Assembly (NCBI RefSeq): GCF_900155525.1
Contig: NZ_LT706951.1
Location: forward strand, 256,129 to 320,128
DNA from: Mailhella massiliensis
GTDB lineage: Bacteria > Desulfobacterota > Desulfovibrionia > Desulfovibrionales > Desulfovibrionaceae
Reading direction: 5' to 3'
DNA length: 64,000 bases
The position numbers and the translations under genes are program-made. Positions 43,074-52,632 of the stretch are shown in pieces. The notes beneath the pieces were generated by a model. It was not told where the DNA came from. It worked only from the letters and a program-made list of their open reading frames with translations, and ran no database searches. The first letter of the stretch is position 1, and each line of letters starts with the position of its first letter.

Positions 43074-43382
43074 ATGTTCGTCTTTGCCAACCTTGTCACC
43101 ACCATCGCCGGGCTTCTGAGTCTGGTGATCAATCTTTACATCTTCGTCGTCATCGTGGCGGCTTTCCTTTCCTGGGTGAAGCCCGACCCGTATAACGCCA
43201 TCGTCCGCACGCTGAGGGGGCTGACGGAACCGGTATTCTACCGCGTCCGCAAGGCGTTTCCCTTCGTGATGGTCAACGGCATCGACCTGTCGCCCATCGT
43301 GGTGCTGGTCGCCCTTCAACTGTTAAACGGCGTGGTCGTGCAGTCCCTTCTTCAGCTGGGCCTGCGTCTGACCGGCGTGTAA
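43074..43382 (+). CDS. YggT-family integral membrane protein
   Basis: A 102-residue YggT-family protein with two hydrophobic helical regions (residues 1-35 and about 72-100) around FLSWVKPDPYNAIVRTLRGL, a motif that identifies this family. It is an inner-membrane protein of uncertain role, linked in other bacteria to osmotic tolerance and septum-proximal membrane organisation. GGAGG-like sequence precedes the start. The DUF465 gene starts 63 bases later, possibly as part of one transcript. Confidence 0.88.
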   Translation: MFVFANLVTTIAGLLSLVINLYIFVVIVAAFLSWVKPDPYNAIVRTLRGLTEPVFYRVRKAFPFVMVNGIDLSPIVVLVALQLLNGVVVQSLLQLGLRLTGV

Positions 43383-43445
43383 AATGTAGAGGAAGCCGGT
43401 CTGCCGGCTTGTTCCCTTCCACCCCAACGCAATGGAGTCTGTGCC

Positions 43446-43667
43446 ATGGAAGAACGTGATCTCAAAATTGTGGAACAGTACGGCGATACTGATCCTGAAC
43501 TGAAGACTCTCTGGGAAGAACACATGCTGTATGAAAAGCAGCTTGCCAAGTACGAGGGCAAGAGCTACCTCACCCCCAGCGAAGAGCAGGAAGTGAAGAT
43601 GCTCAAGAAGCAGAAGCTGGACGGCAAGACCCGCCTGGCCGCCGCTCTCGACAAATATAAGAAGTAA
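43446..43667 (+). CDS. DUF465 (YdcH-like) small coiled-coil protein
   Basis: A 73-residue helical protein with the DUF465 pattern: EERDLKIVEQYGDTDPELKT and LWEEHMLYEKQLAKYEGKSY, then LTPSEEQEVKMLKKQKLDGK. The domain is a short antiparallel coiled coil found in many Gram-negatives, with unknown function. It lies between YggT and lysA and has a ribosome binding site-like GAG stretch before the ATG. A terminator hairpin follows within about 15 bases. Confidence 0.87.
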   Translation: MEERDLKIVEQYGDTDPELKTLWEEHMLYEKQLAKYEGKSYLTPSEEQEVKMLKKQKLDGKTRLAAALDKYKK

Positions 43668-43679
43668 GACGTCCGCCCC

Positions 43680-43708
43680 CTGCCGTACTGCGGCAGCGGC
43701 GTTTTTTT
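43680..43708 (+). terminator. Terminator of the YggT-DUF465 genes
   Basis: CTGCCG and CGGCAG form a short hairpin followed by CGGCGTTTTTTT. A second perfect hairpin (CGGCCCGGG/CCCGGGCCG) follows at about 43711-43733. Confidence 0.7.
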
Positions 43709-43858
43709 GTCGGCCCGGGATTTTCCCGGGCCGGGTATGGCCGTTTCCGCCCATGCGGCACGGCCATTCTTTTGCGTTTCAGGCCAAAGGCCATGGTTTG
43801 CCGTTCCATGCCGCGGGCCGGATTCCCGTCATTCTCCCATCAAGGAACAAAAGAGAAC

Positions 43859-45139
43859 ATGGCAAACGTACGATCCACCTATACCGACAGCGTGAATTTT
43901 TACGGGCAGGAAGACCCCCGCGAACTGGTCTCCCGCTTCGGCTCTCCCCTGTATGTGTATAATGAAAACATCCTGCGCGCCCGCTGCCGCGATCTTACAG
44001 GGCTCTGCAGCCTTCCCGGCTTTCATGTGAACTATTCCGCCAAGGCCAATACCAACCCCGCGCTGCTTCGCATCATCCGTTCCGAAGGCTGCGTGGCGGA
44101 CGCCATGAGCCCCGGCGAACTTCATATCAACAGTCTCGCGGGCTTCACTGCCGACGAGATCACCTACGTCTGCAACAACGTCAGCGCCGAAGAGCTGAAG
44201 AATGCCGCCGATCACGGCTGCGTGGTCAGCGTGGATTCCCTTTCCCAGCTGGAACTTTTCGGCCGCACCTGCCCCGGCGGCCGCGTCATGGTACGCTTCA
44301 ATCCCGGCATCGGTGCGGGCCACAGCGACAAGGTGGTGACCGGCGGCAAGAAGACCAAGTTCGGCGTGGACCCCGACATGCTGCCCGAAGTGCGCGCCAT
44401 CGTGGAAAAGTACCATCTGCAGTTTGTGGGCGTGAACCAGCATATCGGTTCGCTCTTCATGGAGGAGGGGCCGTATCTTGCCGCCATGAACATTCTGCTT
44501 TCCATGGCGGAAAAGCTGCTTGAGCTGGGGTATCCTCTGGACATCATCGATTTCGGCGGCGGCTTCGGTATGCCCTACCATAAGTACGAAGGGCAGAAGC
44601 GCATGGATATGGAGGCCCTCGGGCGCGCCATCCACGGCCGCCTGGCGGAATGGTCCGCCGCCGCGGGCTACAAGGGGCGTTTCTTCATCGAGCCCGGCCG
44701 TTATGTGGTGGCCGAATGCGGCGTGGTGCTCGGCACCGTACATGCGGTGAAGAACAACGGCCCTCACCGCTTCGTGGGGACCGACATCGGCTTTACCGTG
44801 CTCGCCCGCCCCATGCTGTACGATGCCTTCCACGATGTGGAAATCTACCGTGAAAACGGCAGGCCCGGCACGGAAACCATGGAGCAGACCATTGTGGGCA
44901 ATATCTGCGAATCCGGCGACATTCTCGCCAGGGATCGCCGGCTTCCCGAGGTGGAGCAGGGCGATGTCATCGCCATGCTGGATGCGGGAGCCTACGGCTG
45001 GGTGATGGCCTCCACCTACAATCAGCGTACAAGGCCTGCGGAAGTGCTCATCGGAGCGGACGGCAGGGCCAGACTCATCCGCCGCCGCGAAACGCTGGAA
45101 GATTTGACGGCGCTTTTCGTAACGGAACCGGAAGAGTAG
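43859..45139 (+). CDS. lysA: Diaminopimelate decarboxylase
   Basis: LysA decarboxylates meso-diaminopimelate to lysine, a PLP-dependent step. The 426 residues include the PLP lysine motif NYSAKANTNPALL, RFNPGIGAGH, VGVNQHIGSLF, IDFGGGFGMPYH, IEPGRYVVAECG and ICESGDILA (the conserved Cys-Glu-Ser-Gly-Asp). The ATG at 43859 has an AAGGA element; the upstream frame reads from the terminator region. Carboxynorspermidine decarboxylase is related but lacks several of these motifs. It stands alone, with a terminator after it. Confidence 0.95.
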   Translation: MANVRSTYTDSVNFYGQEDPRELVSRFGSPLYVYNENILRARCRDLTGLCSLPGFHVNYSAKANTNPALLRIIRSEGCVADAMSPGELHINSLAGFTADEITYVCNNVSAEELKNAADHGCVVSVDSLSQLELFGRTCPGGRVMVRFNPGIGAGHSDKVVTGGKKTKFGVDPDMLPEVRAIVEKYHLQFVGVNQHIGSLFMEEGPYLAAMNILLSMAEKLLELGYPLDIIDFGGGFGMPYHKYEGQKRMDMEALGRAIHGRLAEWSAAAGYKGRFFIEPGRYVVAECGVVLGTVHAVKNNGPHRFVGTDIGFTVLARPMLYDAFHDVEIYRENGRPGTETMEQTIVGNICESGDILARDRRLPEVEQGDVIAMLDAGAYGWVMASTYNQRTRPAEVLIGADGRARLIRRRETLEDLTALFVTEPEE

Positions 45140-45190
45140 TCCTCACGCCGTTTCTCCAGACTGTCCGCCTTCCGTGATGCGCGGTGCAGG

Positions 45191-45223
45191 AAAAAGAGGG
45201 GCCGCCTTGCGCGGCCCTTTTTC
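45191..45223 (+). terminator. Terminator of lysA, bidirectional
   Basis: GGGCCGC (45199-45205) and GCGGCCC (45211-45217) form a stem over CTTGC, followed by five T; A-rich sequence precedes it. Confidence 0.82.
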
Positions 45224-45438
45224 TCCCCGGCTTCTCCGAGAAGGCGCAAGCGCGCACGGCAGGCGTTTTCCGGCAAGGGGCTCCTGACCTTCCGGCATGT
45301 CTCGCTTTCTTCCGGTACGGAATGGGCGTTTTCAGAGAGGAAGAACGCTTTTTCCGGTACGGCGTCAACAACGACAATCCCGGCAGGAGCCTTGTGCGGG
45401 CCTTTTGCCGGGGCATACCCTCGCCCCAAGTTCTGCCC

Positions 45439-46863
45439 ATGTCAGCATTGCTTTCTCGTTTTCTGTTCTCCCGTCGTCTGGAAACATGGCTTCGCGACGT
45501 GCCTTTCGGCATCATCTGGGGGCTTGTCTGGCCGCAGATGATGATGCTGCTTTGCAGCATCATCGTGAACCTCACGGATATCTGGGCCGCCGGGCGCGTT
45601 TCTTCCGACGTGCAGGCCGCCGTAGGCATATCCTTTCAGATTCAGGTATTTCTCATGGTGTTCGGCTGGGCCCTCGGCGCGGGGGGAATGGCCGCGGTGA
45701 GTCAGTCCATGGGGGCGGGGCGTTTTACGCGCGCGCAGAACTATGTGGGGCTCGTACTGGCAAGCTGCGTGGTCGTGGCCGTGGCGCTTGCCGCTCTGAC
45801 GGGATGCTTCCGCGGAGCGGTGCTCTTCGTGCTTCAGACGCCGCCCGAACTTGTGCCTGCAACGGACTACATGGTGCGCGTCATGCTCGTGGGCCTGCCT
45901 TCCTTCTACGTCATGCAGGTGGGCGGCACGCTTTTTCGCGCGGCAAGGCAGGTCATTGCTCCGCTTCTGGTGGCCGTGGCCACCTGTGTGCTCAACGTGT
46001 TCGGCGATCTGTGCTTCGGCCTGGGCTGGCTGGGCTTCCCGGCCATGGGCATGGCGGGCATAGCCTGGTCCACCTTCAGCGCCAATACGCTCGCCGCCGT
46101 GCTCACCCTGTTTTTCCTGAAGAAGGGCAGGCTGCTCGGCCGTCATGTTCTGCCTCCCCTGCGCTGGCTGCACGGGGGACTTCCCTACCTCGTCAAGGTG
46201 GCGGTGCCGGCCTGCGGCAACAGCCTTCTGTGGCATACGGGCTATCTCGTCATGTATGCCATCACCGCATCGTTGCCGGACGGTGTGGAGGCTCTTGCCG
46301 GGCTTACCGCGGGCAACCGCATAGAATCGCTGCTGTACATGCCCGCCAACGCCTTCATGGTCACGGCTTCCATCCTCGTGGGCAACGCCCTGGGCGCCGG
46401 GGACAAGGCCGGAGCCAGACGCATCGGCCTGGCGCTTTTTTTCCTTTCCGGCGTTTCCATGAGTTCCGTGGCAGCGTGCATGTGGCCCTTCATTCCCGAT
46501 CTCGCCGCGTTTTTTTCCACGGAAAGCGCTGTTCAGACGCAGATCGTGCATTATCTTTTCTTCAACGTGCTGGTGGTGCCCTTTACCGTGTCCGGGCTGG
46601 TGCTGCACGGGGTGATGAACGGGGCCGGGGCCACCATATACCCGCTCATCGTCAACACCGCGAGCATCTGGCTTGTGCGCCTGCCTTTCGGCTGGGGGCT
46701 TTCCCACCTTGTTTTCCACGACGCCTGCGGCGTGTACATGGCCATGTTTCTTTCCATGGCCATTCAGACCTCCGTTATGGTCTGGGTGTTTTTCCGCAAG
46801 GACTGGGCACGTTTCGCCATGGGCGCGCATCCTCCCCATACCAAGCATAAGGAGAAGGCATGA
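45439..46863 (+). CDS. MATE-family efflux transporter
   Basis: A 474-residue multidrug and toxic compound extrusion (MATE) transporter with about 12 hydrophobic helices. Key stretches are GLVWPQMMMLLCSIIVNLTD, a membrane helix with GWALGAGGMAAVSQSMGAGR (matching GxAAVSxxxGA), and a second-half MVTASILVGNALGAGD. MATE proteins export cationic drugs in exchange for Na+ or H+. I chose ATG 45439 at the start of the conserved N terminus, though no good ribosome binding site is visible and an earlier start in the same frame is possible. The stop overlaps the DUF2156 gene by four bases. Confidence 0.88.
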   Translation: MSALLSRFLFSRRLETWLRDVPFGIIWGLVWPQMMMLLCSIIVNLTDIWAAGRVSSDVQAAVGISFQIQVFLMVFGWALGAGGMAAVSQSMGAGRFTRAQNYVGLVLASCVVVAVALAALTGCFRGAVLFVLQTPPELVPATDYMVRVMLVGLPSFYVMQVGGTLFRAARQVIAPLLVAVATCVLNVFGDLCFGLGWLGFPAMGMAGIAWSTFSANTLAAVLTLFFLKKGRLLGRHVLPPLRWLHGGLPYLVKVAVPACGNSLLWHTGYLVMYAITASLPDGVEALAGLTAGNRIESLLYMPANAFMVTASILVGNALGAGDKAGARRIGLALFFLSGVSMSSVAACMWPFIPDLAAFFSTESAVQTQIVHYLFFNVLVVPFTVSGLVLHGVMNGAGATIYPLIVNTASIWLVRLPFGWGLSHLVFHDACGVYMAMFLSMAIQTSVMVWVFFRKDWARFAMGAHPPHTKHKEKA

Positions 46864-47762
46864 ACCTGCCTGCCGGATATGTTCCGCTTACTCTTGACCT
46901 TTACGACGATTACCGCCGCCGCTTCGATCTCACGCCGGAACCGACGGCGGATCTGACCTTCACCAATCTCTGGGGCTGGGCGGAGTATTTCGGGCTGGGG
47001 CTTTCCCTGCGCGAAAATCTCTGCTGGATATGCCAGACGAAGCCGTATGTCCGTTACTGGGCTCCCGTGGGGAACTGGAAGGCTGCGGACTGGGCCGCGC
47101 AGCCGGAAATACGTTCGGGCGTGGAGATCATCCGCGCGCCGGAGAAGCTTTCCGCGGCGCTTTCCGCGGCGCTTCCCGGCCGTGTGGAGGCGACGGAAGA
47201 CCGCGATCAGTGGGAATACCTGTACGACCGCGACGAACTTGCCGAACTTCCCGGGTCGAAGTTCCACAAGAAAAAGACGCACGTCAACGGATATCATCGC
47301 CGCTACGGCGAGGACTACCGGCCTCTCGGCGACGCTTCCAACCCCGACGGCATAGAGCATGTGCTGCAGCTTCAGGAAGAGTGGTGCAAATGGCGGGACT
47401 GCGAGAACAGCCCTTCGCTTCAGGCGGAGAACGCGGCCATTTTCCGCGTGGTGGGCAACTGGAACCGCCTGCCCGGGCTGGTGGGCGGCGCGCTGTATGT
47501 GGAGGACAGAATAGGCGCCTTCGCCGTGGGAGAAAGAGTGGGCGACATGATGGTCGTGCACTTTGAAAAGGTGCAGGCGGAGCTCAAAGGCGTGTATCAG
47601 GCCATCAACCATTCCTTCGTCAACCATTCCGCGCAGGGGGTTTCCCTCATCAACAGAGAGCAGGATATGGGCGAACTCGGCCTGCGTCAGGCCAAGGAAA
47701 CTTATAACCCGGTAGGCTTTCTGAAGAAAAGCCGGCTTGTCATCAAGGCGGATGCGGAGTAA
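46860..47762 (+). CDS. DUF2156 GNAT-fold protein
   Basis: A 300-residue DUF2156 (PF09924) protein. The same fold forms the catalytic domain of MprF-type aminoacyl-phosphatidylglycerol synthases, but there are no membrane helices here and no stated substrate. Signatures include SKFHKKKTHVNGYHRRYGED, GALYVEDRIGAFAVGERVGD and GVSLINREQDMGELGLRQAK. It overlaps the MATE gene by ATGA, so the two are probably translated together, which is suggestive of an envelope or resistance role. This remains a guess. Confidence 0.87.
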   Translation: MNLPAGYVPLTLDLYDDYRRRFDLTPEPTADLTFTNLWGWAEYFGLGLSLRENLCWICQTKPYVRYWAPVGNWKAADWAAQPEIRSGVEIIRAPEKLSAALSAALPGRVEATEDRDQWEYLYDRDELAELPGSKFHKKKTHVNGYHRRYGEDYRPLGDASNPDGIEHVLQLQEEWCKWRDCENSPSLQAENAAIFRVVGNWNRLPGLVGGALYVEDRIGAFAVGERVGDMMVVHFEKVQAELKGVYQAINHSFVNHSAQGVSLINREQDMGELGLRQAKETYNPVGFLKKSRLVIKADAE

Positions 47763-47848
47763 TATGTCTGCGCCAACGGAAGCGGCGGAAGTTTCGGCCT
47801 CTCCGGCTTCCTTTTACATAACCTTCTGATCTTTTTTGGATGAGCTTC

Positions 47849-49231
47849 ATGAAAATCGTTACGAGATTCGCTCCCAGCCCCACCGGCCATCTGCACATCG
47901 GCGGTGGCCGTACCGCCATTTTCTGCTGGCTGCTCGCCCGCCACTTCGGCGGCGAGTTCCGCCTGCGTATCGAAGATACCGACGCCACGCGCTCGAAACA
48001 GGAATACACCGATTCCATTCTCGCCTCCATGAAGTGGCTGGGCCTGGACTGGGACGGCGACCTGACCTATCAGAGCAAGCGCCTCGACATCTACAACGCC
48101 TATATCGACAGGCTTCTGGAAACCGGTCATGCCTACTGGTGCGACTGCACGCCCGAAGAAGTGGAAGCCATGCGTGAAGTGGCCCGCGCCAGAGGGGAAA
48201 AGCCCCGCTACAACGGCAAGTGCCGCGACAGAGGCCTTACCGCAGGTCCCGGCCGCGTGGTGCGCCTGCGCGTGCCCGACGAGGGCCGCATCGTGTTCAA
48301 CGACATGGTGAAGGGCACCATTTCCGTGGATGTTTCCGAACTTGACGACATGGTGCTCCGCCGTACCGACGGTATGCCCACCTACAACCTCGCCGTGGTG
48401 GTGGACGACCATGACATGGGCGTGACCCATGTGCTCCGCGGCGACGACCATGTTTCCAACACGCCCAAGCAGATTCTGCTCTACAACGCCTTCGGCTTCG
48501 AGGTGCCCACCTTCGGCCATGTGCCCATGATCTGCGGTCCCGATCATCAGAAGCTTTCCAAGCGTCACGGCGCCCGCGCCGTCATCGAATACGAGCAGGA
48601 CGGCCTTCTTCCCCAGGCGCTGGTCAACTATCTGGTGCGTCTCGGCTGGTCTCACGGCGACCAGGAAATCTTCTCCCTCAAGGAACTCGTGGAGCTTTTC
48701 GACGGCAACAACCTGAACAGCTCCCCCGCCGCCTTCGACCCGGAAAAGCTGAAGTGGCTGAACGCCCACTACCTGCGCAACACTCCCTTCCCCCAGCTTG
48801 CCGCCATGGTGCGCCCCTTCCTCGAAAAGCTGGGATACGACGTGCCCGCCGAGAAGATAGAGGCGCTTCTTCCCATGTATGTGGAACGCGCTTCCGACCT
48901 TGCCGCGCTTGCCCAGGCTCTGACCATCTACTTCAAGCCCGCCGAAGAGCTGGTGATTGAAGAGAAGGCCATGAAGGCCCTGAATGAAGACGGCAAGCAT
49001 CAGCTTTCCGTGCTGCACGACATGATCGCCGACATGCCCGAATTCAGCGCCGAAGCTCTGGATACGCTGCTGCATGAATATGTGGAGAAGGGCGGACTCA
49101 AGTTCAAGCAGGTGGGGCCGCCTCTGCGTTCCGCGCTTACCGGTCTTGCCGGCGGCCCCTCCGTGCATGATGTCATGGCGGCCCTGGGCCGTGAGGAGAG
49201 CCTGAAGCGCATCGCCCGCGCTGCGAACTAG
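47849..49231 (+). CDS. gltX: Glutamyl-tRNA synthetase
   Basis: GltX charges tRNA-Glu. The 460 residues start MKIVTRFAPSPTGHLHIGGG with the class I HIGH-type motif, then RIEDTDATR and the KMSKS-equivalent LSKRHGA. I favour ATG 47849, preceded by GGATGAG, over ATG 47840 three codons earlier, because it starts exactly at the family N terminus. Whether it is discriminating or also charges tRNA-Gln cannot be read here; no gatCAB genes are nearby. It is followed by a 434-base gap. Confidence 0.95.
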   Translation: MKIVTRFAPSPTGHLHIGGGRTAIFCWLLARHFGGEFRLRIEDTDATRSKQEYTDSILASMKWLGLDWDGDLTYQSKRLDIYNAYIDRLLETGHAYWCDCTPEEVEAMREVARARGEKPRYNGKCRDRGLTAGPGRVVRLRVPDEGRIVFNDMVKGTISVDVSELDDMVLRRTDGMPTYNLAVVVDDHDMGVTHVLRGDDHVSNTPKQILLYNAFGFEVPTFGHVPMICGPDHQKLSKRHGARAVIEYEQDGLLPQALVNYLVRLGWSHGDQEIFSLKELVELFDGNNLNSSPAAFDPEKLKWLNAHYLRNTPFPQLAAMVRPFLEKLGYDVPAEKIEALLPMYVERASDLAALAQALTIYFKPAEELVIEEKAMKALNEDGKHQLSVLHDMIADMPEFSAEALDTLLHEYVEKGGLKFKQVGPPLRSALTGLAGGPSVHDVMAALGREESLKRIARAAN

Positions 49232-49665
49232 ACGAACCCGCGCCCGTGCAGCATAGGAGCCGCGCGGGCGCAGCGGCCGCGTCGCTTTCCCGTGACTTCT
49301 TCGGGAAAAAGGCGCGACGGCTTTTCGCCGTTCGGCGCTTCGCGGCCGGAAGAAAACGCCTTTTTCATGCATCCGGCCCTGTCCGAACTCTGGACGGGAC
49401 CGGATGACTGCTTATTTAATACGGGAAAACACCGCGGCCGTCTCAGAACCGGCTGCGGAAGCCCCTCTCCTGAAGGACAGGCGGGGGAAAAGCCGGACGC
49501 TTTTCCCCTCCCCGCCGGAGCAGGGAAGAGCGCAAGGCCGGATGCGGTTTTCCGTAACGCCTTCTTGCGCTGACCGGATCGGATAACGCCGGAGCGAGGC
49601 AACGCCCCGGAGAGGGCCTTCTCTGCGGGGAAGGCCGCAATAAGCCCGCATAATGGGAGAATTTC
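49232..49665. other. Intergenic region between gltX and cysS
   Basis: 434 bases of GC-rich sequence with several small stems, including GGCCTTC/GAAGGCC near 49614-49635 just before cysS. I see no tRNA, no T-box leader and no ORF with a ribosome binding site. It probably contains the cysS promoter, which I could not place. Confidence 0.4.
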
Positions 49666-51123
49666 ATGCAGCTTTATAATTCCATGACCCGCCGCAAGGA
49701 AAATTTCGAGCCTCTCAATCCCGGCAGGGTGGGCATGTACGCCTGCGGCATCACGGCGTATGACCTCAGCCACATAGGCCATGCCCGTTCCGCCGTCGTG
49801 TTCGACGTATTGAACCGCTATCTGCGGTATCTCGGCTACGATGTGACCTTCGTCCGCAACTTCACCGACGTGGACGACAAAATCATCGCCCGCGCCGCCC
49901 GTGAGGGGAAGAGCAGCACCGAAATAGCCGAAACCTACATCGCCGCCTTCCATGAGGATATGGACAGGCTGAACGTGCGCCGTGCCGATATCGAGCCGCG
50001 CGCCACCGAATACATCGGCGACATGCAGGAACTTATTCAGACCCTCATCGAGGGCGGCCACGCCTACGCCGTGCCTTCGGGCGACGTGTATTTCCGCGTG
50101 CGTTCCTTCAAGGGCTACGGCAAGCTTTCCGGCAGGGACGTGGATGATCTGCGTTCCGGCGCGCGCATCGCCATAGGCGAGGAAAAGGAAGATCCGCTGG
50201 ATTTTGCCCTGTGGAAGGCCGCCAAGCCCGGCGAACCCTTCTGGGAAAGCCCGTGGGGCAAGGGTCGTCCGGGCTGGCATCTGGAATGTTCGGCCATGAG
50301 CAAGAAGAACCTTGATCTGCCTCTCGACATTCACGGCGGCGGGCAGGATCTCATCTTCCCCCATCACGAAAACGAAATAGCGCAGAGCGAAGCTTCCACC
50401 GGCAGGGAACTTGCCCGCTTCTGGGTGCACAACGGCTTTGTGCAGATCAATTCCGAAAAGATGTCCAAGTCGCTCAACAACTTCAAGACCATCCGCGACA
50501 TTCTGGAACATCGCCAGCCGGAAACGCTGCGCTTCTTCCTGCTGGGCAAGCATTACCGCAGTCCCATAGACTTCAGCTTCGAAGGGCTGGACGAGGCGGA
50601 ACGCGCTCTGAAGCGCGTGTACGAATGCCTGCGCGATGCAAGGCAGGCGCAGGGACGCGCCTCATGGAAGAAGGGCGAGGTTCCCGCTTCCGTGCTCGAT
50701 GAGTTCGAACCGCTGGAAAAGGGCTTTTTTGAAGCCATGGACGACGACCTCAACACCGCCGGAGCCCTGGGGCATGTTTTCGGCATGGTGCGTCTCATCA
50801 ACCGTATTCTCGAAGACAAGGCCCTGCGCAACAAGGAAGGCATCCGCGACCTGCTGGAGCGCTTCGACAGACTTTCCCGCGCCTGGGCCGACGTGCTCGG
50901 CGTGTTCGGGGCGGAACCCTCCGCGTTCCTTGAGGCGCTGCGCGATACCCGTGCCGAACGTGCGGGCATCGACATGGAAAGGGTGCGCGCCCTTATGGCG
51001 GAGAGGGCCGAGGCCCGTGCCGCCAGGGACTTCGCGCGTTCCGACGCCACGCGTGATGCGCTTGCGGCCATGGGCATAGAAGTGCGCGATACTCCCGCCG
51101 GAGCGGTGTGGGATATCGCCTGA
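49666..51123 (+). CDS. cysS: Cysteinyl-tRNA synthetase
   Basis: CysS charges tRNA-Cys. The 485 residues begin MQLYNSMTRRKENFEPLNPG and carry the zinc-binding Cys in YACGITAYDLSHIGHAR, which also holds the HIGH motif; the FVRNFTDVDDKII segment and KMSKSLNNF follow. The length is typical. GGGAG lies before the ATG. It is followed after 28 bases by the M48 protease, and the two may share a transcript. Confidence 0.97.
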   Translation: MQLYNSMTRRKENFEPLNPGRVGMYACGITAYDLSHIGHARSAVVFDVLNRYLRYLGYDVTFVRNFTDVDDKIIARAAREGKSSTEIAETYIAAFHEDMDRLNVRRADIEPRATEYIGDMQELIQTLIEGGHAYAVPSGDVYFRVRSFKGYGKLSGRDVDDLRSGARIAIGEEKEDPLDFALWKAAKPGEPFWESPWGKGRPGWHLECSAMSKKNLDLPLDIHGGGQDLIFPHHENEIAQSEASTGRELARFWVHNGFVQINSEKMSKSLNNFKTIRDILEHRQPETLRFFLLGKHYRSPIDFSFEGLDEAERALKRVYECLRDARQAQGRASWKKGEVPASVLDEFEPLEKGFFEAMDDDLNTAGALGHVFGMVRLINRILEDKALRNKEGIRDLLERFDRLSRAWADVLGVFGAEPSAFLEALRDTRAERAGIDMERVRALMAERAEARAARDFARSDATRDALAAMGIEVRDTPAGAVWDIA

Positions 51124-51151
51124 CGGGCCGGAGAGGCCGGGAAAACATGCG

Positions 51152-52567
51152 ATGCGAGTTCGTTCCCTGATTGCCGCCGTGTGCATGGCGGGTATGCTGC
51201 TTTCGCCTTCTCCCGCCGCGGCGGGACTTTTCGGTGATTTCACTCTTCAGGATGAAATGAAGATGGGCCGGGAATTCGAAGTCCTGGTCAAGTCGACCAT
51301 GCCCATCATAGAAGATCCCGTGGTGCGTGATTATGTGCAGGGCGTGGTGGACCGCATCGTCAAGCCGCTGCCTCCTCAGCCCTACAAGTTCCCGGCCAAC
51401 GTGGTGCTGCACAATTCCCTGAATGCCTTTGCCGCGCCCGGCGGCTTCGTATTCGTGTTTTCAGGTCTCATCATGCATCTGAATCATGAATCGGAGCTGG
51501 CGGGCGTGCTCTCCCACGAAGTGGCCCATGTGACGCAGCGGCATATCGCCGGGCGCATGGAAAGAGGGCGCGCCATATCCATGGCTTCCCTTCTCGGCAT
51601 GGTTGCTGGCGTGGCGGCGGGAATCGCCGGGGGCGGCAGCGCGGGCGGCGCCGCCATGGTGGGAAGCATGGCAGCAGGTTCTGCGGCCATGCTGAATTAC
51701 AGCCGTCTGGATGAGGACGACGCCGACCGTTTCGGCCTTAAATATCTGGTGGATGCGGGCTACAACCCGCAGGGACTGGGCGGCGCGTTCGAGGTGCTTC
51801 GTTCCCAGGACTGGGGCGGAGGTTCCGCCATGCCCGCCTATCTTTCCACGCACCCTGATCTGAACGTCAGACTTGCGAAGCTCAGGGCCGACATACAGAG
51901 CATGTCGCCTGAACTGAAGAACCGCAAGGATGACGACAGCCGCTTCCGCCGCGTGCAGGCGCTGCTCTGGGCACGCCATGGCGATGCCGGTCATGCGGAG
52001 CAGATTTTTGCCAGAGGCGGGGACAGGGACCCCGTCAGCCTCATGGGCAGGGCCATGCTTGCGGCCCGTCAGAACCGCATCAAGGATGCCGAAACGCTGT
52101 TTTCCTCGGCGTTGAAACTTGCCCCGAAGGATGCGCTCGTGCTGCGTGAGGCGGGCATTTTCGAATACACCAAGGGCGGGGACATGGGCCGCGCCCGCCG
52201 CTACCTGGAACAGTCGCTCCGTATTGCCCCCGGCGATTATTACGCGGAATTCTTCTATGCCCGTCTTCTGGACGATTCCGGCGACAGGGCCGGGGCGCAG
52301 CGGCGCTACCGCGAGGTGCTGCGCCATGTGCCGGAAGACAGCGAGGTGCATACCTATTACGGCAGGTCTCTCGGAGCCGTGAACAGACTCTGCGAAGGAT
52401 ACCTGCACCTTGCCTACGCGGCGCTGTACGGCAACGAGCAGCGCCGTGCGGACAACTGGCTGGAAAAGGCAAAATCCGCAGCCCGCAGCCCCGAAGAGAA
52501 AAAGGCCGTAAAAACCTATGAGGAAAAGGCTGCGGCGCGTGCCAAAATCATGAAGGAAGCCCGGTAA
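51152..52567 (+). CDS. Periplasmic M48-family metalloprotease with TPR tail (BepA-like)
   Basis: A 471-residue secreted zinc protease: signal peptide (MRVRSLIAAVCMAGMLLSPS, PAAA), a catalytic HEVAH at residues 122-126, a third-ligand Glu in SRLDEDDADRFG, then a Gly/Ala-rich segment between. The C-terminal half (from about 270) has TPR-like repeats (AETLFSSALKLAPKDALVLR, then MGRARRYLEQSLRIAPGDYY). This is the BepA layout, which in E. coli degrades or helps assemble outer-membrane proteins such as LptD. It stands between cysS and hslV. Substrate preference is unknown here. Confidence 0.92.
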   Translation: MRVRSLIAAVCMAGMLLSPSPAAAGLFGDFTLQDEMKMGREFEVLVKSTMPIIEDPVVRDYVQGVVDRIVKPLPPQPYKFPANVVLHNSLNAFAAPGGFVFVFSGLIMHLNHESELAGVLSHEVAHVTQRHIAGRMERGRAISMASLLGMVAGVAAGIAGGGSAGGAAMVGSMAAGSAAMLNYSRLDEDDADRFGLKYLVDAGYNPQGLGGAFEVLRSQDWGGGSAMPAYLSTHPDLNVRLAKLRADIQSMSPELKNRKDDDSRFRRVQALLWARHGDAGHAEQIFARGGDRDPVSLMGRAMLAARQNRIKDAETLFSSALKLAPKDALVLREAGIFEYTKGGDMGRARRYLEQSLRIAPGDYYAEFFYARLLDDSGDRAGAQRRYREVLRHVPEDSEVHTYYGRSLGAVNRLCEGYLHLAYAALYGNEQRRADNWLEKAKSAARSPEEKKAVKTYEEKAAARAKIMKEAR

Positions 52568-52632
52568 CGGGCATCCATGCCGGACTTTCGTGATGTTGTT
52601 GAACTTTCATCCGCTTTCAGGCAGGAGATGAT

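Noticed and set aside
49232-49665. T-box leader before cysS
   Set aside because: No T-box sequence or tRNA-pairing stem; T-boxes are rare in this group.
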